A stretch of DNA of 64,000 bases from Nephrocerus scutellatus (taxonomy: Eukaryota; Arthropoda; Insecta; Diptera; Pipunculidae): the NCBI GenBank assembly GCA_947095585.1, contig OX352765.1:64543425-64607424 (forward strand), written 5' to 3'. A program made the translations under genes and the position numbers. Every line of letters begins with the position of its first letter. Position 1 is the stretch's first letter. This document shows, in pieces, positions 1 to 12,098 of this stretch. Under the pieces are notes generated by a model. It was not told where the DNA came from and did not search any database. It saw only the letters and a program-made list of their open reading frames with translations.

Positions 1-235
1 TAATTTTGTGGTACTGCTGCTGAACTTAAAAACAGCATGATGTGGTAGATAGTATTTAGCATCGTCTAGATCAGGAACTTCGTTTGATGGAATAAAAGTC
101 ATATGACCTAGCGTGCTGTATTCATTCATGAAAGATTGGTATGAGTCAAAGAATGATGATGAATTTGCAAATTTTCGTTCCATTGCTATTAGGCGCTGAT
201 ATGCTGCTTGAAACGAGCTGCCTAAAGTTGCTCTA
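1..235 (-). pseudogene. BEL/Pao reverse transcriptase N-terminus, partial
   Basis: After the frameshift near 235 the minus strand continues in another frame with sequence typical of the region just before the BEL/Pao RT core. It includes RLIAMERKF, then YYLPHHAVFKF, a hallmark N-terminal RT motif of this superfamily. The catalytic core lies beyond the window edge. This continuity shows that the frameshift is a recent lesion in an otherwise collinear gag-pol frame. Confidence 0.75.
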
Positions 236-1621
236 GGTTTCTAAATGGCAGCTTGACGACGAAACGACCACTGGAGTTTCTAATTGTTGTTTGTTCGTAG
301 TGGTCTTCACAAGGATCCCTAGATGTAAATGATTCGACCTCCCCAACTTCTTCAACTTCCCAAAATTTCCTTAACAGTTGATAAACATCATCCTGGGTCG
401 TTTGAAATATTGGGTTGACTTGAACTGGTTGGTCCGCAGGTTCCTTTTCCTTGTCTGTTGATTGATCAGTCCATTTTCCTGCTACTAACCATCCTAACTT
501 TGATGACTGTAGTATGGGGAATTTATCGATTTTTAATTGTTTTGGATTCAATATCTCAAAGAAGACGTCAGCTCCAAGAAGTAAGTCAACCTTGTTAGGT
601 TTAAAATATTGTGGATCTGCTAGCTCGACTTCAGTGAATTGCTCGTTGAGCGTGATTGGCCTCGTAGGTAATGAATTGGTGATGTTATCAATGATATGGG
701 CTGTAACATTGAGCTTGTAGAGCTTGTCAATGTGTGAGCATATTGTCATATCAATTTTCCCCCTTGTTCTTCCAGCTGACGTAGATGCTAGTCCGTATAT
801 TGAAATGGAAGTGTGGCTTCGCTTTAGGTCTAGGCGTTGTGCGCAGGATTCGGTCACAAAGGAAGTTTGAGAGCCTGAATCGAGTAGCGCTCGAAGTAGT
901 TGAAATTCACCGTCACGTGTTTTTACATACACAGTAGCGGTTGGTAGTATCGTGGAAGGCGATGAATAGAGGGAGGTTACGGCTTGTTTGTTTGATTTTG
1001 TAGTGAAGGTCTGTGTTGGTTCAGTTGAATTCGTTTTCCAAAATGAATGGAAAGCTGTTGAGGCATGATTGGATTCTGCTTGCTGTTCGGTTTGTGTGGG
1101 ATGTAACAAAGAGTGGTGACGTTTGTTACAAATTAAGCATGATAGTTTGGAAAAACATTTCACGGTTGAATGATTCTTGTTTAAACAGTTATGACACAGT
1201 CCACTTTCCTGTGCAATTTGCGCTCTTGTATTTGAAGTCATATTCTTAAACACTGGACACCTATACACGGGATGCAGCTGTCCACAGACTATGCATTCAT
1301 AGGTAGAATTCGAATTAGATGTGACAAATGATTTAGTAATAGGTTTAGTGCAATATCTCTTTCCTGTTATACCGCAGATTTCTAAAGCATCGCATCTTTT
1401 GTTTAAAAATTGTAGTACATTTCCGACAGTGGGAAAGTCCTTCCCGACTGATTCATTCGCCCATAATTGTTTTGTCTCAGCATCTATTTTATTTAAAAGA
1501 ATATATATAATCCACGGGTCACGTGTTTCAGCATCTGGTCCCAATGCTCGAAGACCACGCAATATTTCATCGGAATTTTCAGTAATTTGACGTAGTTCTT
1601 TACAGTTGACCAGAGAACATA
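236..1621 (-). pseudogene. BEL/Pao gag (3' part) and protease, truncated
   Basis: The open frame reads leftwards and is open to about 222. Its first thirty or so codons, above 1621, are satellite sequence and not part of the protein. The true element part starts in the gag region before the knuckles, with a stretch (VNCKELRQITEN and onward) resembling the domain common in BEL/Pao polyproteins. Three Cys/His clusters follow: CIVCGQLHPVYRC, CHNCLNKNHSTVKC and CLICNKRHH. The protease active site DSGSQ has its Asp codon at 879-881, with a downstream LLLGADVF segment typical of retropepsin C-termini. A one-base frameshift near 235 breaks the frame before reverse transcriptase. The gag N-terminus is missing. 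Confidence 0.8.
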
Positions 1622-4600
1622 CAAATAATGTACTTAGGTAAGTATATGATTGCTTATATCCCAATGATATATGCGTATATAACACGAAAACCCAAAGATA
1701 GTAAGAATTATCAATTATCATTATAACTGTGATATAAGGGTATTTAATACGAAGATTAATGGTAAGTTAAGAAGTATAAATCTAAATTATAATTCTTTCA
1801 GGTTGCATATAATGTACTTAGGTAAGTATATGATTGCTTATATCCCAATGATATATGCGTATATAACACGAAAACCCAAAGAAAGTAAGAATTATCAATT
1901 ATAATTATAACTGTGATATAAGGGTATTTAATACGAAAATTAATGGTAAGTTAAGAAGTATAAATCTAAATTATAATTCTTTCAGGTTGCATATAATGTA
2001 CATAGGTAAGTATATGATTGCTTATATCCTAATGATATATGCATATATAACACGAAAACCCAAAGACAGTAAGAACTATCAATTATAATTATAACTGTGA
2101 TATAAGGGTATTTAATACGAAGATTAATGGTAAGTTAAGAAGTATAAATCTAAATTATAATTCTTTCAGGTTGCATATAATGTACTTAGGTAAGTATATG
2201 ATTGCTTATATCCTAATGATATATGCATATATAACACGAAAACCCAAAGAAAGTAAGAATTATCAATTATAATTATAACTGTGATATAAGGGTATTTAAT
2301 ACGAAGATTAATGGTAAGTTAAGAAGTATAAAACTAAATTATAATTCTTTCAGGTTGCATATAACGTACTTAGGTAAGTATATGATTGCTTATATCCTAA
2401 TGATATATGCGTATGTAATACGAAAACCCAAAGAAAGTAAGAATTATCAATTATAATTATAACTGTGATATAAGGGTATTTAATACGAAGATTAATGGTA
2501 AGTTAAGAAGTATAAATCTAAATTATAATTCTTTCAGGTTGCATATAATGTACTTAGGTAAGTATATGATTGCTTATATCCTAATGATATATGCATATAT
2601 AACACGAAAACCCAAAGAAAGTAAGAATTATCAATTATAATTATAACTGTGATATAAGGGTATTTAATACGAAGATTAATGGTAAGTTAAGAAGTATAAA
2701 TCTAAATTATAATTCTTTCAGGTTGCATATAATGTACTTAGGTATGTATATGATTGCTTATATCCCAATGATATATGCGTATATAACACGAAAACCCAAA
2801 GAAAGTAAGAATTATCAATTATAATTATAACTGTGATATAAGGGTTTTTAATACGAAGATTAATGGTAAGTTAAGAAGTATAAATCTAAATTATAATTCT
2901 TTCAGGTTGCATATAATGTACTTAGGTAAGTATACGATTGCTTATATCCTAACGATATATGCATATATAACACGAAAACCCAAAGAAAGTAAGAATTATC
3001 AATTATAATTATAACTGTGATATAAGGGTATTTAATACGAAGATTAATGGTAAGTTAAAAAGTATAAATCTAAATTATAATTCTTTCAGGTTGCATATAA
3101 TGTACTTAGGTAAGTATATGATTGCGTATATAACACGAAAACCCAAAGAAAGTAAGAACTATCAATTATAATTATAACTGTGATATAAGGGTATTTAATA
3201 CGAAGATTAATGGTAAGTTAAGAAGTATAAATCTAAATTATAATTCTTTCAGGTTGCATATAATGTACTTAGGTAAGTATATGATTGCTTATATCCTAAT
3301 GATATATGCATATATAACACGAAAACCCAAAGAAAGTAAGAATTATCAATTATAATTATAACTGTGATATAAGGGTATTTAATACGAAGATTAATGGTAA
3401 GTTAAGAAGTATAAAACTAAATTATAATTCTTTCAGGTTGCATATAACGTACTTAGGTAAGTATATGATTGCTTATATCCTAATGATATGTGCGTATGTA
3501 ATACGAAAACCCAAAGAAAGTAAGAATTATCAATTATAATTATAACTGTGATATAAGGGTATTTAATACGAAGATTAATGGTAAGTTAAGAAGTATAAAT
3601 CTAAATTATAATTCTTTCAGGTTGCATATAATGTACTTAGGTAAGTATATGATTGCTTATATCCTAATGATATATGCATATATAACACGAAAACCCAAAG
3701 AAAGTAAGAATTATCAATTATAATTATAACTGTGATATAAGGGTATTTAATACGAAGATTAATGGTAAGTTAAGAAGTATAAATCTAAATTATAATTCTT
3801 TCAGGTTGCATATAATGTACTTAGGTAAGTATATGATTGCTTATATCCCAATGATATATGCGTATATAACACGAAAACCCAAAGAAAGTAAGAATTATCA
3901 ATTATAATTATAACTGTTATATAAGGGTTTTTAATACGAAGATTAATGGTAAGTTAAGAAGTATAAATCTAAATTATAATTCTTTCAGGTTGCATATAAT
4001 GTACTAAGGTAAGTATACGATTGCTTATATCCTAACGATATATGCATATATAACACGAAAACCCAAAGAAAGTAAGAATTATCAATTATAATTATAACTG
4101 TGATATAAGGGTATTTAATACGAAGATTAATGGTAAGTTAAGAAGTATAAATCTAAATTATAATTCTTTCAGGTTGCATATAATGTACTTAGGTAAGTAT
4201 ATGATTGCTTATATCCCAATGATATATGCGTATATAACACGTAAACCCAAAGAAAGTAAGAATTATCAATTATAATTATAACTGTGATATAAGGGTATTT
4301 AATACGAAGATTAATAGTAAGTTAAGAAGTATAAATCTAAATTATAATTCTTTCAGGTTGCATATAATGTACTTAGGTAAGTATATGATTGCTTATATCC
4401 CAATGATATATGCGTATATAACACGAAAACCCAAAGAAACTAAGAATTATCAATTATAATTATAACTGTGATATAAGGGTATTTAATACGAAGATTAATG
4501 GTAAGTTAAGAAGTATAAATCTAAATTATAATTCTTTCAGGTTCATATAATGTACTTAGGTAAGTATATGATTGCTTATATCCTAATGATATATGCATAT

Positions 4601-7600
4601 ATAACACGAAAACCCAAAGAAAGTAAGAATTATCAATTATAATTATAACTGTGATATAAGGGTATTTAATACGAAGATTAATGGTAAGTTAAGAAGTATA
4701 AATCTTAGTTATAATTCTTTCAGGTTGCATATAATGTACTTAGGTAAGTATATGATTGCTTATATCCTAATGATATATGCATATATAACACGAAAACCCA
4801 AAGAAAGTAAGAATTATCAATTATAATTATAACTGTGATATAAGGGTATTTAATACGAAGATTAATGGTAAGTTAAGAAGTATAAATCTAAATTATATTT
4901 CTTTCAGGTTGCATATAATGTACTTAGGTAAGCATATGATTGCTTATATCCCAATGATATATGCGTATATAACACGAAAACCCAAAGAAAGTAAGAATTA
5001 TCAATTATAATTATAACTGTGATATAAGGGTATTTAATACGAAGATTAATGGTAAGTTAAGAAGTATAAATCTTAGTTATAATTCTTTCAGGTTGCATAT
5101 AATGTACTTAGGTAAGTATATGATTGCTTATATCCTAATGATATATGCATATATAACACGAAAACCCAAAGAAAGTAAGAATTATCAATTATAATTATAA
5201 CTGTGATATAAGGGTATTTAATACGAAGATTAATGGTAAGTTAAGAAGTATAAATCTAAATTATAATTCTTTCAGGTTGCATATAATGTACTTAGGTAAG
5301 TATATGATTGCTTATATCCTAATGATATATGCATATATAACACGAAAACCCAAAGAAAGTAAGAATTATCAATTATAATTATAACTGTGATATAAGGGTA
5401 TTTAATACGAAGATTAATGGTAAGTTAAGAAGTATAAATCTTAGTTATAATTCTTTCAGGTTGCATATAATGTACTTAGGTAAGTATATGATTGCTTATA
5501 TCCTAATGATATATGCATATATAACACGAAAACCCAAAGAAAGTAAGAATTATCAATTATAATTATAACTGTGATATAAGGGTATTTAATACGAAGATTA
5601 ATGGTAAGTTAAGAAGTATAAATCTAAATTATAATTCTTTCAGGTTGCATATAATGTACTTAGGTAAGTATATGATTGCTTATATCCCAACGATATATGC
5701 GTATATAACACGAAAACCCAAAGAAAGTAAGAATTATCAATTATAATTATAACTGTGATATAAGGGTATTTAATACGAAGATTAATGGTTAGTTAAGAAG
5801 TATAAATCTAAATTATATTTCTTTCAGGTTGCATATAATGTACTTAGGTAAGTATATGATTGCTTATATCCTAATGATATATGCATATATAACACGAAAA
5901 CCCTAAGAAAGTAAGAATTATCAATTATAATTATAACTGTGATATAAGGGTATTTAATACGAAGATTAATGGTAAGTTAAGAAGTATAAATCATAGTTAT
6001 AATTCTTTCAGGTTGCATATAATGTACTTAGGTAAGTATATGATTGCTTATATCCTAATGATATATGCATATATAACACGAAAACCCAAAGAAAGTAAGA
6101 ATTATCAATTATAATTATAACTGTGATATAAGGGTATTTAATACGAAGATTAATGGTAAGTTAAGAAGTATAAATCTAAATTATAATTCTTTCAGGTTGC
6201 ATATAATGTACTTAGGTAAGTATATGATTGCTTATATCCTAATGATATATGCATATATAACACGAAAACCCAAAGAAAGTAAGAATTATCAATTATAATT
6301 ATAACTGTGATATAAGGGTATTTAATACGAAGATTAATGGTAAGTTAAGAAGTATAAATCTAAATTATATTTCTTTCAGGTTGCATATAATGTACTTAGG
6401 TAAGTATATGATTGCTTATATCCCAATGATATATGCGTATATAACACGAAAACCCAAAGAAAGTAAGAATTATCAATTATAATTATAACTGTGATATAAG
6501 GGTATTTAATACGAAGATTAATGGTAAGTTAAGAAGTATAAATCTTAGTTATAATTCTTTCAGGTTGCATATAATGTACTTAGGTAAGTATATGATTGCT
6601 TATATCCTAATGATATATGCATATATAACACGAAAACCCAAAGAAAGTAAGAATTATCAATTATAATTATAACTGTGATATAAGGGTATTTAATACGAAG
6701 ATTAATGGTAAGTTAAGAAGTATAAATCTTAGTTATAATTCTTTCAGGTTGCATATAATGTACTTAGGTAAGTATATGATTGCTTATATCCTAATGATAT
6801 ATGCATATATAACACGAAAACCCAAAGAAAGTAAGAATTATCAATTATAATTATAACTGTGATATAAGGGTATTTAATACGAAGATTAATGGTAAGTTAA
6901 GAAGTATAAATCTTAGTTATAATTCTTTCAGGTTGCATATAATGTACTTAGGTAAGTATATGATTGCTTATATCCTAATGATATATGCATATATAACACG
7001 AAAACCCAAAGAAAGTAAGAATTATCAATTATAATTATAACTGTGATATAAGGGTATTTAATACGAAGATTAATGGTAAGTTAAGAAGTATAAATCTAAA
7101 TTATAATTCTTTCAGGTTGCATATAATGTACTTAGGTAAGTATATGATTGCTTATATCCTAATGATATATGCATATATAACACGAAAACCCAAAGAAAGT
7201 AAGAATTATCAATTATAATTATAACTGTGATATAAGGGTATTTAATACGAAGATTAATGGTAAGTTAAGAAGTATAAATCTAAATTATAATTCTTTCAGG
7301 TTGCATATAATGTACTTAGGTAAGTATATGATTGCTTATATCCTAATGATATATGCGTATGTAATACGAAAACCAAAAGAAAGTAAGAATTATAATTTAT
7401 AATTATAACTGTGATATAAGGGTATTTAATACGAAGATTAATGGTAAGTTAAGAAGTATAAATCTAAATTATAATTCTTTCAGGTTGCATATAATGTACT
7501 TAGGTAAGTATATGATTGCTTATATCCTAATGATATATGCGTATGTAATATGAAAACCAAAAGAAAGTAAGAATTATCAATTATAATTATAACTGTGATA

Positions 7601-7729
7601 TAAGGGTATTTAATACGAAGATTAATGGTAAGTTAGGAAGTATAAATCTAAATTATAATTCTTTCAGGTTGCATATAATGTACTTAGGTAAGTATATGAT
7701 TGCTTATATCCTAATGATATATGCATATA
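1622..7729. repeat. 184-bp satellite array, left part
   Basis: Head-to-tail repeats. The landmark gtacttaggtaagt recurs at 1630, 1814, 1998 (one-base variant), 2182 and 2366, exactly 184 bp apart, giving about 33 units. Units are AT-rich and nearly identical. Variants differ at a few sites: gcatatataacacg, gcgtatataacacg or gcgtatgtaatacg, and cccaatg or cctaatg. One unit near 3126 carries a 21-bp deletion. A block of about six units is repeated (the variant ataacgtactt at 2366 and 3449), showing block duplication. The array is the same as the one resuming at 12457; the two halves are separated only by a gypsy insertion. No gene is supported within it. Confidence 0.97.
7726..7729. other. Target-site duplication TATA (left copy)
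   Basis: The four bases before the TG of the 5' LTR are TATA, and the four bases after the CA of the 3' LTR at 12457-12460 are also TATA. Removing the element and one copy restores a perfect satellite unit (gatatatgca-TATA-taacacg). This fixes the element ends to the base and shows integrase-mediated insertion into the array. Confidence 0.93.
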
Positions 7730-7828
7730 TGTAACATAGACACAGTCATCAGTAGTGGTCAGCAGTAGTTAGTCGTTAGCAGTAGGCAGTAGTCATCAAG
7801 TAGTCGTTACAAGTAGTCAACAGTCAGT
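7730..7828 (+). repeat. 5' LTR, internally truncated
   Basis: These 99 bases are identical to the first 99 bases of the 3' LTR (12099-12197). The remaining 259 bases of the LTR, including its CA end and the AATAAA, are absent. The sequence passes directly from cagtcagt to ttgggggctc, the probable primer site. Without the R/U5 part the copy should not be able to make a normal full-length retrotransposition template, although its ORF is intact. Confidence 0.9.
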
Positions 7829-8148
7829 TTGGGGGCTCAAGCGCTTCAACTCATACGCATTCAATTGTCCTCTCGGAGATTGGCAGAAAGGCCGTCGTGA
7901 TTCGTTAAAGCAATTACAAAATGCAAACATTTTTGTGAAATTCACGCTGAAATTGGTGGCTAAAAAACGAAATCGTTAGTAACGGGCATTCAACAAGCCG
8001 TTATACAAAGATAAAATACGCAGTTAGTTCATGAGTGAAAAAATTAAGTCGCTTAGAACCACCGCAAAAAGTAAGCAGCTTTCACCATCAGTGCAAGCGA
8101 GACGTATATGCAATACGCGGTCGGCAAAACAGAAAAATAAATACAAAG
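7829..8148 (+). promoter_or_regulatory. Leader with putative primer-binding site
   Basis: Untranslated leader between the truncated LTR and the first usable ATG. It opens with TTGGGGGCTC at 7829. TGGGGGCTC matches the first nine bases of the tRNA-Pro type primer site known from some retroviruses, but the match does not extend further, so the primer identity is uncertain. The reading frame of gag-pol is open upstream of 8149 to about 8035 but has no in-frame ATG there. An out-of-frame ATG lies at 8031. Confidence 0.6.
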
Positions 8149-11100
8149 ATGTATGATTCAAAGGAGGATCTGGAAAACGGGCAGCAGCAGCAGCAGTCGA
8201 CATCAAAAAACAACAACGAGCAAGGAAGAGATGAACAAAAGGAAGAGAAAGATAATAAAATTGCCGAAAACAATGCAATGTTACAACAGTTAGTTCAATT
8301 GCTGACGCTAAAAATTCAGGCTGATGAAGTAAGCAAAAATGATTCGAAGTTGGTTGTGGAGAATTTTGCTAAAATAATTCCTGATTTCGACGGAGAAGAT
8401 ACGCAAGTGCGGCAGTGGTTTGCGAATTTCGAACTTAATGCTGATGCATATGGACTAAACGAAAAGCAAAAATACGTACAAGCCCGTGCCAAGATGACGC
8501 GAACAGCCCAGTTGTTCTTGGAAGCAACAAAAGTATACGAATATAAAGAACTGCGTCAGTTAGTAATAGAAGAGTTCGAACGTGAGTACGTTTGCAGTGC
8601 CGAATTACATAAAGAGCTGAATGCACGCAGGAAACAAAAAGACGAAAGTTTTCACCAGTACATTCTTCATATGAAACGAATCGCAGCACGCGGCATTATT
8701 GACACAGAGTCAGTAATTAGATACATCGTGAGTGGTTTGAATCTTCAAACTGATTTCAAATATAACCTATATAGTTGCAAATCATATAAAGATTTGAAAA
8801 ACAAATATGAGGTCTACGAGAGTGTGGCAAAGACGTCTCAAAACACAGATAAAAAGCAGCATATATCCAACAATAACAATAGCACGTATGGCAGAAGTGA
8901 AAAGAAGCGGCATTGTTTTAACTGTGGCTCAGCAGAACACTTGCGAAAAGACTGCAAAGGAGATCCGAAGTGTTTTCGCTGCAATAAAAGTGGACATATG
9001 TCAAGAGAATGCCCAAATGGAACAGCTGTTAATGTTGTATATGATGACAAGCGACTAAAAAGGCTAATAATTAACAGCGTAGAAGTGAATGCGCTAGTGG
9101 ATACGGGCGCAGACGTCACAATCCTGAGGAATTCTGTGGTCAATAAAATCAAGGATGTAGTGCTGCAGAAGAGCATGACAACGCTACGAGGATTGGGCAA
9201 AAATACAACGCGACCTGTGGGCTATTTCATAGCAGACGTGGTGCTCGACAACATGCAAGTTGCCCAAAAATTTCTTGTCGTGGCGGACGACGCCATTGGA
9301 TTTGACGCGCTGCTTGGTCATGATTTTGTCAGCAAGTTCAACTTCAAGTCAACAGCGGCTGGCTATAAGTTTTCTCCTCTGTTAGAGGAGGAAACTGAGG
9401 AAACAAATCAGATAAGTATCTATAACATTGTTGGGACAAATAATGATTCTGATACCCCTCCGCAGTTCAAAGACATGGTGCAAGAAATGATCGACAACTA
9501 CAAACCGATTGGGTTCGCTACTGAAGGCCCGGTCAAACTGAAAATTGTTCCAGATGGCGATATGATGCCATTCCGGCACGCACCAAGTCGCATTGCAATT
9601 GGCGAGATGGAAGCAGTGAAGAAGCAGATTGACGAATGGCTCGACGCAGGTATTATACGGCGCTCTTCGTCAAATTTCGCGAGCCGTATTGTCATTGTCA
9701 AAAAGAAAGATGGGACTAACCGTGTTTGCGTCGATTTTCGTCAATTAAATAGAATGGTGCTTAGGGACTGCTTCCCAGTGCCGGTAATTGATGACGTGCT
9801 GGAAAAACTTCAAAAGGCAAAGTACTTCACTATTATGGACTTGCAGAATGGTTTTTTCCACGTTCCAATCGAGGAAAGCAGCAAGAAATTTACAGCATTT
9901 GTAGTCAAGGATGGTTTCTTCGAATTCAATAGAGCCCCTTTTGGATTTCGAAACTCACCAGCAGCTTTCATCCGTTTTATTAACTATGTATTCCGAGATT
10001 TGATAAACAATGACGTACTTGATCTCTACATGGATGACATCATCATACATGCAGTAACAGCTGATGAATGCTTCGCAAAGATGGAAAAAGTTTTCAATAC
10101 AGAAGCAGCATCCGGACTTAATATAAAATGGAAGAAATGTCATTTTCTCCAGTCGTCAGTTCACTTCCTAGGGCATACCGTTGAGTCTGGTCAGATAAAG
10201 CCGGGTATAGAGAAGACAAACGCAGTCAACAGGTTTCCGGTTCCAAGAAGTATCAAAGCTGTACAAGCTTTTTTAGGACTAACTGGGTTTTTCCGCAAAT
10301 TTATAAGGAACTATTCACAGATTGCAAAGCCGCTTACAAACTTGTTGCGGAAAAATACTGAGTTTAAAATGGATCAAGAACAGTTGCACGCATTCCGGCT
10401 GTTAAAAGAGGCATTGGTCAACGAACCTGTATTGAGGATATACAACAGAGAGGCTAAAACTGAAATACATACAGATGCATCGAAGGATGGATTTGCTGCG
10501 GCTATGTTACAGTGGTGGGACGGTCAGCTGTATCCCGTATACTTTTGGAGTAAAAAGACTACCGATGTGGAAGCACGGCAGCACAGCTATATACAAGAGG
10601 CTAAAGCTATTTACCTGGCGTTTAAGAAGTTCCGTAGGTATATACTGGGCATTTCATTTAAGCTAGTAACGGACTGCGCCGCATTCAAGCAAACGCTGAG
10701 CAAGAAGGACGTACCGCGGGAAGTTGCGCAATGGGTCGTTTACTTACAAGACTTTGATTTCCAAGTAGAGCACCAAGCCGGCGAACGGCTGAAACATGTA
10801 GACTGTCTTAGTCGATATCCGCAGCAGATTATGTTGGTTTCATCAGAGCTGTCAGCTCGAATCAGAAAGGCACAACAGAACGATGCAATGATTAAAGCCG
10901 TTTCAGAAGTGCTTATCAATCGTCCTTATGAAAACTTCAAGCTAAAAGGAGGCCTTATGTTCAAAGCAGTGGACGGTACAGATCTTTTAGTGGTGCCAAA
11001 ACATATGGAAAGAGAAATTATCGCTGATGCTCATAACGCTGGACATTTTGCCATCCAAAAAACCATTCACGCTATTAAGCAGAAGTACTGGATACCGCAT

Positions 11101-12084
11101 TTGGAGAACAAAGTCGCGCATGTCATAAGAAACTGTGTTAAGTGCATTGTCTACAACAAAAAGCTTGGCAAAAAGGAAGGCTTTTTACATCACGTCGAAA
11201 AAGGAGTCACGCCGCTACACACATTGCATTTTGACCACCTTGGCCCTATGGATGCCACCGCAAAACAGTATAAGTACATCTTCGCCATGGTGGACGGATT
11301 TACAAAGTTTGTATGGTTATACCCGACAAAGACGGTAAGCTGCGAAGAGGTGCTCAGAAAGCTGGCAGAATGGGCTGCAATTTTTGGCAACGCAGTTCGA
11401 ATTGTAAGCGATCGAGGAGCAGCATTTACGGCAGGTATGTTCGGGGAGTATGCAAAAACAAATGGCATCGAACACGTATGGAGCACTACAGGAGTACCAA
11501 GAGGGAATGGCCAAATCGAAAGAGTCAATCGGTCGGTGCTGGCAATCATATCCAAGCTATCATCAGAGGAGCCAGCTAAATGGTTTAAGTTTGTGCCGAA
11601 AGTACAAAAAGCCATAAACAGTGCCATTCACGTTTCTACTAAGAGATCTCCTTTTGAATTGATGTTTGGTATCAAAATGAATAACATGGCAGAAGATCGT
11701 ATTCTGCAGCTACTTGAAAAGGAGATGTATGACAATTTCGATGACGAAAGGCAGCAGATGCGTCAAAGAGCAAAAGCAGAAATTCAACAAGCTCAAACCA
11801 CTTACAAGGAACAGTTTGATAAAAAACGTAAGAGCGAATATGGGTACAAACTTGGCGATCTAGTTGCAGTGCGTCGAACACAGTTTGTGGCTGGAAGAAA
11901 GCTGGCTAGTGAATACCTTGGGCCGTACGAGATTACCAAAGTTAAGCGTAATGGGCGATATGAAGTACGCAAGGCTGCAGACGTCGAGGGACCCAACAAC
12001 ACGGCCACAAGTTGCGATAATATGAAATTGTGGAATTATGCAGTATACAACGAAGAACCTTGGTCATCGGAGGCCGATGAATAA
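8149..12084 (+). CDS. Gag-Pol polyprotein, Ty3/gypsy (intact)
   Basis: Single 1,311-residue polyprotein carrying the element's capsid and enzymes. The start is the first in-frame ATG, and the frame has no internal stop. Domains in order, numbered from this Met: a capsid-like region (about 70-230); two CCHC knuckles, CFNCGSAEHLRKDC (from 256) and CFRCNKSGHMSREC (from 275), for RNA packaging; retropepsin with DTGA at 318; reverse transcriptase with YMDD at 627-630; RNase H with its first Asp near 776 (TDASKDG); integrase with an HHCC zinc site (first His near 962, CVKC after) and catalytic D1029, D1088 and E1124, a D,D-35-E spacing; then a GPY-type C-terminus (LGPYEITKV). All catalytic residues inspected are present. 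The stop lies 14 bp before the 3' LTR. Gag and pol are fused without a frameshift site. No envelope gene is present. Confidence 0.96.
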   Translation: MYDSKEDLENGQQQQQSTSKNNNEQGRDEQKEEKDNKIAENNAMLQQLVQLLTLKIQADEVSKNDSKLVVENFAKIIPDFDGEDTQVRQWFANFELNADAYGLNEKQKYVQARAKMTRTAQLFLEATKVYEYKELRQLVIEEFEREYVCSAELHKELNARRKQKDESFHQYILHMKRIAARGIIDTESVIRYIVSGLNLQTDFKYNLYSCKSYKDLKNKYEVYESVAKTSQNTDKKQHISNNNNSTYGRSEKKRHCFNCGSAEHLRKDCKGDPKCFRCNKSGHMSRECPNGTAVNVVYDDKRLKRLIINSVEVNALVDTGADVTILRNSVVNKIKDVVLQKSMTTLRGLGKNTTRPVGYFIADVVLDNMQVAQKFLVVADDAIGFDALLGHDFVSKFNFKSTAAGYKFSPLLEEETEETNQISIYNIVGTNNDSDTPPQFKDMVQEMIDNYKPIGFATEGPVKLKIVPDGDMMPFRHAPSRIAIGEMEAVKKQIDEWLDAGIIRRSSSNFASRIVIVKKKDGTNRVCVDFRQLNRMVLRDCFPVPVIDDVLEKLQKAKYFTIMDLQNGFFHVPIEESSKKFTAFVVKDGFFEFNRAPFGFRNSPAAFIRFINYVFRDLINNDVLDLYMDDIIIHAVTADECFAKMEKVFNTEAASGLNIKWKKCHFLQSSVHFLGHTVESGQIKPGIEKTNAVNRFPVPRSIKAVQAFLGLTGFFRKFIRNYSQIAKPLTNLLRKNTEFKMDQEQLHAFRLLKEALVNEPVLRIYNREAKTEIHTDASKDGFAAAMLQWWDGQLYPVYFWSKKTTDVEARQHSYIQEAKAIYLAFKKFRRYILGISFKLVTDCAAFKQTLSKKDVPREVAQWVVYLQDFDFQVEHQAGERLKHVDCLSRYPQQIMLVSSELSARIRKAQQNDAMIKAVSEVLINRPYENFKLKGGLMFKAVDGTDLLVVPKHMEREIIADAHNAGHFAIQKTIHAIKQKYWIPHLENKVAHVIRNCVKCIVYNKKLGKKEGFLHHVEKGVTPLHTLHFDHLGPMDATAKQYKYIFAMVDGFTKFVWLYPTKTVSCEEVLRKLAEWAAIFGNAVRIVSDRGAAFTAGMFGEYAKTNGIEHVWSTTGVPRGNGQIERVNRSVLAIISKLSSEEPAKWFKFVPKVQKAINSAIHVSTKRSPFELMFGIKMNNMAEDRILQLLEKEMYDNFDDERQQMRQRAKAEIQQAQTTYKEQFDKKRKSEYGYKLGDLVAVRRTQFVAGRKLASEYLGPYEITKVKRNGRYEVRKAADVEGPNNTATSCDNMKLWNYAVYNEEPWSSEADE

Positions 12085-12098
12085 TCAGAATGGCCGAA

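Larger units (their letters stand above)
1..1621 (-). mobile_element. BEL/Pao LTR retrotransposon fragment
   Basis: Minus-strand remnant covering the C-terminal gag, the aspartic protease and the start of reverse transcriptase of a BEL/Pao element. The family call rests on the run of Cys/His knuckles followed by a protease with a DSGSQ active site, which is the usual BEL/Pao arrangement. The fragment runs off the left edge of the window. On the right it ends abruptly near 1621, where the 184-bp satellite starts in mid-unit. No LTR and no target-site duplication is visible at the junction, so it looks like a truncation or rearrangement and not a clean insertion. Confidence 0.85.

Noticed and set aside
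8035..8148. Start of the gypsy polyprotein at 8035
   Set aside because: The codon there is GTG; the first in-frame ATG is at 8149. The ATG at 8031 is in another frame.
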